A stretch of 64,000 nucleotides of DNA, from positions 753,418 through 817,417 of the forward strand of contig CM030940.1 in assembly GCA_018136815.1 (NCBI GenBank), written 5' to 3'. The position numbers and the translations under genes are program-made. Origin of the DNA: Isochrysis galbana (lineage: Eukaryota > Haptophyta > Isochrysidales > Isochrysidaceae). Below the pieces are notes generated by a model that was given only the letters and a program-made list of their open reading frames with translations, had not been told where the DNA came from and did not search any database. Positions 20,257 to 31,557 of this stretch are shown here, in pieces. Numbering within the stretch: position 1 is the stretch's first letter; each line of letters starts with the position of its first letter.

Positions 20257-20649
20257 GTAGTACTACTATACCAAAAAAGTCGCGGTCGCGTTGTCGCAAG
20301 GCCCCACAGCACTAAGGTTATACTGCCACAACAAGAAAACGCTGACGCTCGGTCAGCTTCCCCCTCTCTGGCTGCCTAGGGATAGATTTCCCCTCGCCAT
20401 CACCACTCAATCTAAGTTGTACTCGAAGCCGCGAACACGAGCAAACTCCCCTCCCCCCCCCGCGGTACTCTCTCCTCTTTTCTTCTGCTTTCTGCGGATT
20501 CCGTGAATTTTGATCCCAGGTGGCAGACCGACCCGGGAGGGGGTGGGTGGGAGATCTTGTGCGAGAGAGAGGGAGAGGAGAGCGAGAGAGAGAGCGAGAG
20601 CGAGCGAGAGGGAAACGAAAGCGAGGGAGAATACGCGTATTCACAGGGA

Positions 20650-21222
20650 GATGGATAGAGAGGAGAGAGGAGAGAGGAGAGAGGGGAGAGGAGAGAGGAG
20701 AGAGGGGAGAGGGGAGAGGGGAGAGGAGAGAGGGGAGGGGGGAGGGGGGAGAGGGGAGAGTGGAGAGGATAGAGGATAGAGGATAGAGGATAGAGGATAG
20801 AGGATAGAGGATAGAGGATAGAGGATAGAGGATAGAGGATAGAGGAGAGAGAGAGGAGAGAGGAGAGAGGAGAGAGGAGAGAGGAGAGAGGAGAGAGGAG
20901 AGAGGAGAGAGGAGAGAGGAGAGAGGAGAGAGGAGAGAGGAGAGAGGAGAGAGGAGAGAGGAGAGAGGAGAGAGGAGAGAGGAGAGAGGAGAGAGGAGAG
21001 AGGAGAGAGGAGAGAGGAGAGAGGAGAGGGAGAGAGGAGAGGAGAGAGGAGAGAGGAGAGAGGAGAGAGGAGAGAGGAGAGAGGAGAGAGGAGAGAGGAG
21101 AGAGGAGAGAGGAGAGAGGAGAGAGGAGAGAGGAGAGAGGAGAGAGGAGAGAGGAGAGAGGAGAGAGGAGAGAGGAGAGAGAAGAGAGGAGAGAGGAGAG
21201 AGGAGAGAGGAGAGAGAGTCAG
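20650..21222. repeat. 570-nt polypurine minisatellite, 7-bp unit
   Basis: Almost uninterrupted AGAGAGG heptamers on the plus strand, with an internal block of about ten GATAGAG variants (20766-20842). Every base is a purine over very long stretches. Long frames across it encode only Leu/Ser/Pro or Arg/Glu/Gly repeats. It ends about 45 nt before the ATG of the Rxt3-like gene. Confidence 0.95.
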
Positions 21223-21266
21223 AGGGGGGGAAAGGGGGACCGCCGGGTCGTGTGAGCCGAGCAGCC

Positions 21267-22524
21267 ATGGCGAAGCGCAGCCTCTCTGACGAGGAGGCCG
21301 AGGAGACGAAGCGGCCGCGGAACGAGGAGCCGACGCTGCACATCTACGAGCCGTGCGTCGTCCTGCCTGTCGCCGCGCGCATCGGATCGCTCGTCGAGGC
21401 ACGCCACGCCCTCCCCCCCCCTTCCCCCTGCCCTCTCCCCCCCCTCTTCCTCCTTCCCCATCCCTTCTTCGCACACACGCAGACGCGCTCTGTTGCTCTG
21501 GCTCTCAGCGCGCAAGGGAACGAGCGCTCAGAAAGAAGAAGAAGGTGCATATGACGGCATCACCTCACACGCGCATGCCGCACGCACGCTCAGGTCCTTC
21601 TGCCTTCACGCTACCTCACCAACGAGTCGAAGGCCATCCAGCAGCGCCGGCTGTGGGGTGTGCTCCGCGTCGCCCCGATCCTCCCACCCGCATTCCAGGC
21701 TCTCTGCGTGCACACCCATCGGTCCAAGCACGCGCCAGCGCACGCACGCCGTTTATCGCCCAAGGTATCCTTGCACAGGAACGGATATCTACACTGATGA
21801 CTCAGATCTTGTCGCTGTCCTTGTTCATACCGGCCACGTCAAGCTGAAGGCGGCAGTCCCCAAAATGCCCCTGCTCGTCTCGCTGCGCGCCTGTCCCGTG
21901 CAGACAACCTATGCGTCTAGTGAGCGGAATGGCCTCAGGTCGCGCGATTGGACTGAGACTCACACCGGCGTGAGCTATAAGGTCGAGCGCTGTCTGCAGC
22001 ATACTGCCGGATCGGTTCCTGAGCCTCGGCTCTCTCTGCTTCGGCCGGGGCCGTCGCGCCAGATGCCGACCTCGTTGTATCCACAGGATCCCGGCCCAGG
22101 AGAGTCGTTCTTAGTGCCGCCGGCCGCCTGCTTGGTGGTGTTCAACCTGTCCAACGAGCCATGCTACAAATATTCGCTTGCCCTCGTCGCTGATCAAGCA
22201 ACCTCGCCCGACCGCTGGACAGCCACTCGCCTTCGACGCGAAGTGTTGTACCTTGAGTCCAAGCAGCGTCGCTTCGAGCTTGCGCATCGTGGTACCAGCC
22301 AAACCGGCTTCGATACATATTCGTTCTCGCAGGTGCTGAATCCTCAGGCGATGGACCGGCGGGCGCTCGAGGGCCATGGAGTCCCCTTGCCCAAGAACCT
22401 AGTCAAAGTCCTTCACTCTGACGTGGACTGGGAGGACATCCAGTGGGGGCCGTGCTACCTGCGACTTCGGGGAGTTGAGTACCCGCTTGTCCGCTTGCAG
22501 TACATGCCACTCACTGTCGCTTGA
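21267..22524 (+). CDS. Rxt3-like histone-deacetylase complex protein
   Basis: Three exons (21267-21398, 21594-21657, 21779-22524) give 313 residues. Intron 1 is GC-AG (21399-21593), intron 2 is GT-AG (21658-21778). The joined core SLVEVLLPSRYLT ... RRLWGTDIYTDDSDLVAVL is the hallmark of the Rxt3 domain; fungal Rxt3 belongs to the Rpd3L deacetylase complex. The rest of the C-terminal region (RACPVQTTY ... YKYSLALVADQ ... WGPCYLRLRGVEYPL) is a globular extension. The N-terminus is short and charged (KRPRNEEP), consistent with nuclear location. The ATG lies just after the purine minisatellite. Exon 1 has no GT donor at the junction that homology requires, so the GC donor is supported by protein continuity. 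Function is inferred from the domain. Confidence 0.85.
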
Positions 22525-23480
22525 GCACGGCTTGGCATGACGCGGTCCGCCGCACAAGCACTTGCGCAATTGCGGGCACTAGCTGGAGTTGCAATGGTAG
22601 ACATCAAGAGGAAGACATCAAGGGCAAGACATCAAGGGCAACATGTGTCTGGGATTGCTGATGTGTGAGATGGCGTGAGCGATGCACGGCTATTTTGACT
22701 GCGAAAGCAAGCATTCGACGTGCTAGCCCTCTCTTCGAGGAGGATCGAGCCACTCGCTCATCAAGCTGAAGCACATGGGAAGCGAGTGAAGCATAGAGAC
22801 CCATCATTTGCTAGATGATATACACCCAAAACGCGGACCGCAGACGGCGTTGTTTTCTGAGGGACAAGCCTAAGTTTCAAGATGTGTCTTGGCAATTGTT
22901 TTCCATTTGTGGTTTTTATTTCGCAACTCTTACTTCTCGAGTTTTATGCGACTATACACTATACATTATCAGAAGTCAGAAGCCTATGTATGTGTATGTG
23001 TTGATTCGGATGGTCGTCGCAGTATCTGTTGCTTGCATGCTTTCGCATTGAAAAAAAAACTTTTTAATATTCTCGCCTCGCCCGTGGCAATGGTAGACAC
23101 TCACGAAGCCACGCTCTTTCTCCAGACTTCTGAAGAGTCAGGCTACTACTGCTAGCTACGTAGGGCCCATCGCACACTCACGATGCTATCGCACGCCATC
23201 GCCTACACCCCACGCTCTCACTTTCATTAATACGCTACACCCTTCATTTATCCCTTTTTCTTCGGCTTCGGGGGTGGGCCCGCGTGCGCACTACTTCGGT
23301 CCAAGCGAGGGGGACAGGCTTGGGCAGACCTTTTGCATGTTTACTGAAGACAAGCGCGTAAACAGGAAATAGGAGCAAACATACCTTTTCGTGTGCCCGG
23401 AGGGGCCGAGAGCCCTCCGCCTCCGTTGTAGCTGTAGGAAATTTCCTCAAGTTGCGACACCGCTCGTGTTGTGTGATGTT
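22525..23480. other. Intergenic; LINE-tail motif at 23050-23090
   Basis: No gene was seen. At 23049-23090 the plus strand reads a long A-run, CTTTTTAATATTCTCGCC, then CTCGCCCGTGGC. This is the reverse complement of the T-rich 3' terminus found at several retroelement tails, so a short minus-strand tail copy lies here. Confidence 0.5.
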
Positions 23481-23484
23481 CGTG

Positions 23485-24215
23485 TGTCCTCCCTCCTGCC
23501 CCTCCCTCGCTGGCTCTCCGCGCCCCTGAAGGTCGACTGGAGCTGGCAAGGGTCTCTTGATCAGCACGGGGGTCTGCAAGTGAGGAGGGGTTGGTCAGAG
23601 TCGCGACAAGCTGGCCTAGCGTGGGCCAGGGCGTGCGATCTATGCCGAGCTCTCTGTGAGAGTCTGGGCAGTCCGAGGGAGTACCCCCTGCATGCTTAGC
23701 GGCATCGCAGGGGGGTAGATGGTTCTGCTCGCCTCCCATGAGCCATGATAGGAGTCGAGAGCAGCCGTGGAGGCGGCGCGAGGCCCTCCTCCATGGCGAC
23801 CAATCAACTAAGTTTATACTTGGTTGACCCATGGGGGGGCACGAGCCCCCCCCTCTCTCCACTCCTCCCCTGCCATGGGGGAGGAACCACCCATCCTCCT
23901 GGCATGCCTGATGGCTTGCCAGGAGGAGACTGCCCTACCGACCCACTCCCTTCCCCACAGGCTCGCCCCATTCGCCCAACCTCGCCCCTCGTGGCCAGCC
24001 CATTGCTCCAACCCCCCCTCCCCCCCTGGTCGACAGGCAGACAGGTGCAGCGTGGGGCCCCCAGAGGCTCAGGAGCGCCAGCGAGGGAGAGGCAGGGGAG
24101 GCCAGGGCCCAGCCCCAGCCTCCTCTCCCCCCTGAGCTGGCCTCCAGGAGCCTCCAGGGGTCGCCAGAGGGCAGCTGGAGGCCTGCCGCAGGCGCGCCAT
24201 CGCGCGTGCCGCAGG
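23485..24215. repeat. Head-to-head inverted pair of R4 repeats
   Basis: The right arm (23806-24215) is R4 copy 2 on the plus strand. The left arm (about 23485-23795) is a diverged R4 copy on the minus strand, recognisable by the GTCGACTGGAGCTGGC and CCATGGCGACCAATC sequences shared with 63590-63890. The centre (23790-23820) holds CCATGGCGACCAATCAACTAAG then TTTATACTTGG and CCATGG, two opposed start-like boxes about 30 nt apart. The left arm has drifted more than the right. Confidence 0.7.
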
Positions 24216-24399
24216 AGAGGGGAGAGAAAGCGCGGAGAAGGGGGTGGGCGGAGCGACACCGAAAAATTGGTAAGTCCCGCTCCTGTTTACAGGATAAGTC
24301 GGGACAGAGTCGGCCGCCCACTCGGAGACACAGGAGGAAGGGGGGGAATGATCACAGGGGAGAGGCGCGGGCCACCGGACCATATCTAAGCCCTTCACC

Positions 24400-24550
24400 C
24401 CTATCCCCCTAGTAGTGCACGGGGGGAGCCGCCTTATGGTGGGGGGAGAAGGGCCGGGGGAGTGGGGGTGTAGAAAGTTTTCCTACGTGAGTAGAATGTA
24501 GAGGGTCCACGGCCGCGTGTGCGGTGAGACTATTAAAAGGTTTATTTTTA
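24400..24550 (+). repeat. LINE 3'-tail module
   Basis: Tail copy: AGTGCACGGGGGGAGCC, then GCCGCGTGTGCGGTGAGAC and TATTAAAAGG plus a T-rich end. It matches the tails at 35090-35213 and 63930-63970. Confidence 0.6.
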
Positions 24551-25220
24551 TTTTATTATATTCCATGGCGACCAATCATAAGATTAGTGTGAATAAAATA
24601 TGAATAGAAAATTGTGCACCACGCACTACGTACTCCTACCATTGTACATGGTACATTTACATTGTTACATGGTAACATCATACCAAAAAATCCGTACAAG
24701 TTCAAGTTCGCCCCCTTGCGATTCAAGTGTTGGGGGAGGTCTTGGCGAGGCCCGAGGCCTTTTTTGTTGGGTAGGAACGGTCGGCTTCCGGCTTCGGCTT
24801 CGACTGAACGACAGCCTCCATTCATACGAGTTACAAACTCGTTAGAACAAAAGTCGCTCGAGGGAGGTCGGTCGGTCAGTTAAAAGTTGAGTTGAGCGGT
24901 CGTTTTCTCACCTGGGGTGTGTGCACAAGTTGAGTCGCACAGCGGTCGTTTTGACCGAGGGTAAGCTGTAAAGATGAGTCGACTGCGGTCACTTAACTTT
25001 CTTTCGAGTCGCGATCGTGGTCGAGTATTTTTCATACCGCTTACTTGCAGAGGAGGAGAGGAGGAGAGAGAAGGGAGAGAGCGAGAGGACCAGAGAGAAG
25101 AATAAAGAGACACCGTCAGAAGAAATCCGTCGTTCGTTCATTGCACAAAAAACACCGAAGAGGTGCGTAATGAAGTAATCGGCCCTGTGCATTCACACTC
25201 TCTTACACAGGAGGTTCACA
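24551..25220. other. Intergenic downstream of GH3 gene
   Basis: Starts with CCATGGCGACCAATCATAAG (24563), the same box as at 63873. Then AT-rich sequence with paired ACATGGTAC/TACATGGTAAC repeats and a GA-rich stretch at 25050-25110. No gene was recognised; it probably includes the 3' UTR of the GH3 gene. Confidence 0.4.
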
Positions 25221-28200
25221 CTAGAGGTCAAGGTTCTCCTGAGCCGCACCTTCACGCTCGTATGGAACGGCAAAGCTGCCCACAAGCCGATGATCTCGAG
25301 ACGAGGCTCCCACTACCACTTGAAATGCGCCGCGTGCGAGCTCCCAACCTATGCCGGGCCGCCATGTGCTCAAATCGCGTCGCGTCAATGGAAAAGTAAC
25401 TATGGCTGCATCGCCATTGCCAGACAGGGCGCGAGTCTTTTGGAAACCGCGCAAAACCAAGCTAGGCTGCTGTGCAGATCGTGGGAAGCCGAGATACAGC
25501 TGCACCACTTCGGCGCCCGTGACCGTCCCGACATTTGTGACGTACACGCTCACATTGGCTATAACCTTTGTGTGGAGTCCGGAATTGGCATGAAAGCCGC
25601 CGTTCACTTCTTGCCGTAGCTGATGAGGCACCACGAGGCGCGACGGGAGCTGCCCAACCCATGTATATCCAAAAGTTGTATACGAGAGGCCATGGCCGAA
25701 CGGAAAGCGAACGGGCTTTCCCTGCAGTGCTCGCCATGCGTGATGCACCCCTTCAGCGTAGACGACCCGCGTCGAATCGGATGGAGGAGTGACGTCATCC
25801 TCGGAGAGGGGCAGGGTCACCTGCACGATGGCAGGTTTGGGCGATGCTTGGTATCGGGGAGGGTGGGGAATGACTTGGGCGCAAGCCGCAGCTCCTAGCA
25901 GTTGCCCTCCTTCCATTTTTAAATGGCCACATAGCACGAACTTAGGAAGGTGGACCCGTCCAGAAGCTATGCGCTGGAACGACTTACCGGAAGGCGCCCT
26001 GACGGATTCGTTCGCCCTGTTAAAGCGTCTGCTAAAGCATCACCTGTCGCCTCGCCCCCAAGGAAGAGTATGACGGCGGCGTCCGATGCATCTGCCCAAT
26101 CAGTGAGCACGGCACCGGGTGCAAGTGCGATGGTAATGAGTGGGGGAAGGCTGCCGCTTGCACGATGTGCAGCAGTCCGTGCGACGAGGGCTTCGAGAAA
26201 GTCATGCTGGTCTAGACGAAGACTGTCTCTGTCGCGGGATTCCTGAGTGACACCGCCTGCACATGCAATGGCCACATCGACCCCTGCCATTGCTGCGGCT
26301 GCCTCTGAAGCATCATCACCTGTGTAGAGAGAGGTGACATTCACTCCGGCTGACACAAGGCCATGGCGCACCGACGCATGGCGACGGAAGAGGACGCGGC
26401 CAGAGCCACCGACGGTATAGTAATCGCCGGCAGTCCAGTCCGACACACGAGAATCGGCACCGACAGAACTCTCGGCGGAGGCCGCATTAGTATCGCTTTG
26501 ACCGCTGTGTTCATCACCATCGGGGCGAGCTCCGCTGTGATATCCGATTGGTCTAGCGTCACATGCCGAACCCAACAGAGCGACGCGTGCACCTACGCTC
26601 AATGGTAGAGGAGGTCGTGCTTGTCTCGACGGCTCTCCGGCCACCACCTTGCTCCCCGCTGCCGCCTCCGTCAGGACACAATTCTTCAGCAGGACGACTG
26701 CCGCGCTCGCGACGCGACGCGCCAACAGGCGATTGCGTGCGCTGCTTGCCACCGCATTCAGAATGAGCGGCCGACAATCGCAGCCTGCATGGCACGAGTT
26801 CGATGTAAAGGCACCAGAGCGCAACGCCCCGCCAAGAACCCTTCGAGCCATCCGACCTAGAAGGCCATGGCGCCCGCCACTCATGCCTACGCCGACTGGC
26901 CCCGGTTCCCACGCCGATCCTTGGACCTCCGAGAGCCCACTACTCGGCGCCGACTCGTCAAAAAATTGAGAATGCTGAGAGTCGGCCGCAAGCTCGTTCG
27001 GATCGAACCAGTAGTCATTTCCTGGGAGGTTTTGGTCGACTCCTGCGGCCGCCACCTCTGCTTGTGTAGAGCAATTGAGAAAGTGGGGGACGGTTGCTTC
27101 AGACAGCATGAAAAACCGCAACACCACAACCCCGATTTCGCTACACAGCGCTGACCGCCGCAACGCCTGGATTTTGATGACTACTCACCTGCACCACCAT
27201 GGACTGCCCACCAATCGGACATCACCCAGCCTTGGAAACCCATCCTCGAACGCAGGTCGCGAGTCAGCAGGGACCAAGAGCCGCATGCATGCGTCCCGTT
27301 GATCTTGTTATATGAGCACCTGTCAAATGAAGAAGAGAACATTGAAGCCACAAGAAATAGGAGAAGATGAGCACGACAGGGACCGTTTCGGGAGAGCAGG
27401 TTGGGGTGATATATAGGCTTGCACCCCTCGCATCCGGCGATCGACTTGGCCATTGATCACGTGTGGGAGAGCTTACATTACACTCGCCACGCCTGCCTCG
27501 ACGGCCGCCACGAAAGGTGGGTAGTAGACTTCCCACAGTGTGCGCTCGTCCGCAACGCTATCCTGTGTGTCGCGCATGGTCTCCTGCGCCGTTTGCAGAT
27601 TGGGACGACGAAAGAGTCGGATTTGATGCCTCGCTGCACACTTCAAGTAGGCTTGACGGCCTTACCTCCTCCACAACCATAGCGAGCCAATATCGGCAAA
27701 AGGCGAAACGCACCTGCGAATTTAGTGCGAGATGCTTAACGACGGCCGCGACGTGCTGAGACTGTACGCCAAGCACATATGAGCGAGTCAGAGCGGCGCC
27801 TAGCGACGGCTCCTCTCCACTCAGATACTCGGCATTCCTGACGAGCAAGGAGGGCCGTAGACCATGTGCCCGTGCACGTATGCGCGCTCAATGGCCTTGC
27901 TCGCGCCGTGCAGTTTCAAGGCATTCGCAGAATCAACGTGCCTGCCGTTGCGTGCCACACGGTGCACATTCACGGAAGGGCCAAGCAGCACGTTGGCTCC
28001 CTTGGCGCGGAACTCGGAGGCGACAGCAGCACCATATTCCCAGGCGAGGGCGGTGTCCCATGTGGCGCCCAAAGCCAGCATGCATCTGATGTGGAGCGAG
28101 AGAGGACAAGCAGCAGTGAGACGTGCGGATGGTTGCTCGTGTTTGCAAGAATCAGACAAGAGCAACCAAGACCAATCAAACATTGCGGTGAAAGGCATGC

Positions 28201-29389
28201 GCCTCCAGCCCACATGTGTTGCCACTGCCATCTCCCTCAAGGCAACTAAAGTCGGCGCATTCCCTGCCGAGCGTCTCAGGGCCACTTGACGCTTTGCTGA
28301 TGGTAGCGGCTTGGGCGTGCACTTACGGCCACGCAGTGACTTGCCCCGCTTGCTCCGGCCACAGCGTCCGAAAACCTTGCGCCGCATCCTGCATATGTAG
28401 CGATGGGATGCCCAGTCGTGGAATGCCTAGAATGGAAGCAACGTACCAGCCGCGCGGAAGTATGGAGGCGCTCCATCCAACGCCCTGCACAGCGGGCAGT
28501 CCGGCAGCGGATTCGGGCTCAATACGGCCGGTACATTCAAACGTGCACGCAGTGCACACACCTGGACCAGCCTCAAGGCTTCATCTCGAGTCATATTCTC
28601 CACAAGGCGGGCTGCCACAACTTGGGCAGAATCCCCCCATGTACGCCATGCCTGCAGCATGTCCAGCTGCATCATGTCTTGCGCTTCCCCCGTTTGAGAG
28701 TTAGATCTTGGCCCTTCTGGCCCTTCAGATCCCGTAGCAGCTAGTTTAGCGGCTGGAACTGACTCGGACAGCATACGCACACCCTGGCTCATTCCCACAC
28801 CACCACCGAGTGCTAGGCGATCTGCGCCAAGAGCCTCACAATACCCAACTGGCGGTTCGAATGGGGGCTGTGTCATCTGCCACACCATGATGGCGCCTGG
28901 ACGCAAAACGTTCAGCAGCTGGGCGCGGGCATGAGTGGGAATGCTGTACAGCACCAACGCTGTCAAGACGAGAAGCACAACAAGCATGAGGATGGGGCGA
29001 CGCAGAATTGAGCAACCTGAGAACCGTGCCCGGCGCAAGAGGTGGCCATGGGGCATCTGCACAGCACAGCAAAAGACGGCTCCACCGCAAACACAGCCGG
29101 CAAGGACACCCAACAAGAGGATGCCGGCGTACAAGCCAGAGGAGAGGAAGGAGGGAACATCGTTCCAGCCCGAGCTCAACAGCAAGAAGACAGAGGCTGT
29201 GGTCGCTCCAAGCGCTGCGCTACCACCGAGCATGCCAAAGCCAAGGCAGATGGCGCAGGCGAGCCCACATGTGATGGAACGAGCGAGCGGCGAGGGTCGG
29301 CGCCTCCTCTTCAGCAGCATCGCGATCCCGTCGCCCTGAAGCTCGGCTGCTTCCTCATCGAGCGAGGACTCAACGCTCACAAAAGGCAT
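25221..29389 (-). CDS. Membrane-anchored GH3 beta-glycosidase
   Basis: Eight exons, transcription order: 29389-28562, 28484-28327, 28085-27942, 27837-27714, 27583-27477, 27319-27189, 27057-25988, 25820-25221; 1,053 residues. Intron 3 (27941-27838) is GC-AG, the others GT-AG. Intron 6 has two acceptors 3 nt apart. Glycoside hydrolase family 3 signatures follow in order: LGIPRLGIPSLHMQDAAQGF, ATWD, RAKGANVLLGPSVN, RNGRNAEYLSGEEP, KHLALNSQET, SVMCSYNKING and VMSDWWAVHGG, whose Asp489 is the predicted nucleophile. Glu770 in TQESRDRDSLRL is the likely acid/base. PFGHGLSYTTF and a C-terminal fibronectin-III-like domain finish the enzyme. Unusually, about 155 N-terminal residues hold three or four hydrophobic segments and basic loops, so it looks membrane-anchored. 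It likely removes terminal beta-linked glucose or xylose; the exact substrate is unknown. Confidence 0.9.
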
Positions 29390-29414
29390 CTGCAAGGCCA
29401 CGGCCAGGCGGAGT

Positions 29415-29597
<183 letters not shown>

Positions 29598-29699
29598 AGG
29601 CGATGGAGAGAGGGCGGCAGCGGCGCGCACCGGCTCGCTTGACGTGCAGCTCGTCTCCGTCGCGCCCCTCCCGCTCTGTGAGAGCTCGAGCTCCGTTGT

Positions 29700-30080
29700 G
29701 CCCATCCACCCCCCCCCCCCCCCCCTCCTTCCGCCCACCCCACGCACTCTCTCGCTCTCCGTCTCTCACACTCACACAGACTGCCGGGCAGGACGATCCT
29801 CGACGAATCCCCCGGGCGGGCACCACCGCTCCGCGTTCCGTGCCCCCTGTTTGGCCCCATCCTTATGGGGCCCAGTGATAGTCACCTCTCCCGCCAATTC
29901 CAATTCCAAATGACCCCCGACCCCCCCAGGGCGGTCAAACAGGGGTTTTTATTTTTATAGGGGTAAAAATGGCCATCTCTCATCTCTCCGAATTGAGGGA
30001 AATTTGAGGATTTTTTTCAGTAGAAACTTCCCAATACACCCAACAAGCACATATCCGGGGCCCATTAGGACTCAGACGGT
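29700..30080 (-). mobile_element. Element left end, AGGGCGGTCAAACAGGG terminus
   Basis: Positions 29926-30070 are the reverse complement of 20112-20256, with the terminus AGGGCGGTCAAACAGGGG at 29929-29946 facing right. A C-run lies at 29708-29727. The other end of the element was not identified. Confidence 0.55.
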
Positions 30081-31084
30081 GCACACGAGGTGCGACCCCG
30101 CGACCCCGGTGACCCGTGACGAGTGACGAGGCGTGTGCTCAATGATCAATGAAGTCGACTCGTCGACTCACCACTCACCACTTACCAGGCTGCGGAGGGC
30201 GACCGGCGGCACCGCGCTCACCATCCTCGACGAACGCGCATGCGCGCTCCACGGGCGGAGCCGCCCGATGGCCGATGGCGGATGGCGGGGGGAGAAGGGC
30301 AGGGGGAGTGGGCGGAGTGGGAGTGGGGGTGTAGAAAGTATGTATGTGCATGTGTCGCATCCGCGATCGACCTTTTTGTTTTAGAAGTTGTCTGCGTTTT
30401 TATGTCCCCTCCTTGTAGGCTAGTCACCGTCGCAGCATCCTACATTCGCCTTCTTTGCCCTCGCCTCCTTTGTCGCCTCCCTTTTGTCGCCTGCTTTGCC
30501 CCTCGCCTGGCTTACCTCCTTGCGTTAGGCGCAGGCAATCTCCACGAGTGAGATGAGAGATGAGCCTTGCTCTGACACACTTATTAAGGGTTTTCGAAAG
30601 ATTCCTTCCTTATTCCTGTGCGTAACTGTCGCCCCGTCGGATCGTCCGTCGCCCCGTCGCTCTCTTGTCGGCATTCTCTTCCTTGTTCGGTCGGTCTGTC
30701 AGCAGGTCCCTGTGCGTTCCGTGATAATTAAAGATACGTAAGTGTGGAGTGTGGAGTGTGGAGAGTGTTATTTATTGATGTGAGTGTGGTACGTGCCGTG
30801 TCGTCAGTCCATCGGACTCTATCCGGTCTGTCGTCTGTCGTTCTTCGTTCGTCGCTCTCGTTCTCGTTCTCGTTCCTGTTCTCGTCCCTCGTTCTCAACA
30901 CTACATTAGTACCAAACCTCTCACGCATACTCAACTTCAGCCTATCCATATCCATATATATATCCATCTCCAATCGCCCAGTCGCCCAGCCATGTCCGCT
31001 CCCTCCTCGCGCTCGCGCTCGCCCAAGCCCGTCTTTCCGCCTTCCTCTGCCGAGGAGGTGGTTGAGCCCGCCATTCTATCACTC
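30081..31084. other. Intergenic, no gene recognised
   Basis: Holds simple stretches such as GTCGACTCGTCGACTC (30154-30169), GTGTGGAGTGTGGAGTG (30744-30760), CTCGTTCTCGTTC (30856-30878) and TATCCATATCCATATATAT (30944-30962). No coding signal. Confidence 0.45.
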
Positions 31085-31205
31085 CCGGCCATCCACGAGG
31101 GACGGGCCGCAAGGCAGGTGGAGGGGTGATGAGAGTGGCGGGCGAGGCTGCAATTGTTAGAGTGCAGAGTCGCGCGCGCGGCGAGAATAGTAAGAAGTTT
31201 TTTAT
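31085..31205 (+). repeat. LINE 3'-tail module
   Basis: ACGAGGGACGGGCCGCAAGGC ... GGCGAGGCTGCAATTG ... GCGCGCGGCGAGAATAG ... AAGAAGTTTTTT. It closely matches the minus-strand insertion at 33333-33455. The sequence just after it (31230-31290) is itself repeated at 56905-56970. Confidence 0.7.
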
Positions 31206-31557
31206 CACTCCCGGCCATCTCCGCCGCGCCTCCCGCCGATCGTTTCCCTTCCGTCTCGTCGCATGTCGAGCCAGTGGTCATGCTCGATCCGTCAGTGTGC
31301 TACGTGTAGGTAGTGGTTCCATGCGCCGCGAGTGCGGTAAGAATATTATGAAGTCTTTTAAAAACTTTCGTGTCTGTGCGACCCTTACAGCTCACACCTA
31401 AATGAGCCTGATGAGCGCTTCTCTCAACTCTCCTCAAGATTTCAAAAAACGACGCCTTATGTAGAGGTTCGAGTTTCGAGTTGCTTATTTTTTATTTTTA
31501 GACGTCGGCGGCGAGCAAGTCACTTCTGCCGCCGCGCGGCTCCCGTCCATCCGCGCG

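Noticed and set aside
20318-21474. Two long minus-strand frames (about 280-340 residues) of Ser/Leu/Pro repeats
   Set aside because: They are translations of the purine minisatellite with a 7-bp unit, which stays open in several frames by composition alone.
28086-28326. Coding use of GH3 intron 2
   Set aside because: An open frame exists (QPSARLTAACPLSLHI), but GH3 homologues join VTAWP directly to the ATWD block, and the borders are GTAAGT and CAG.
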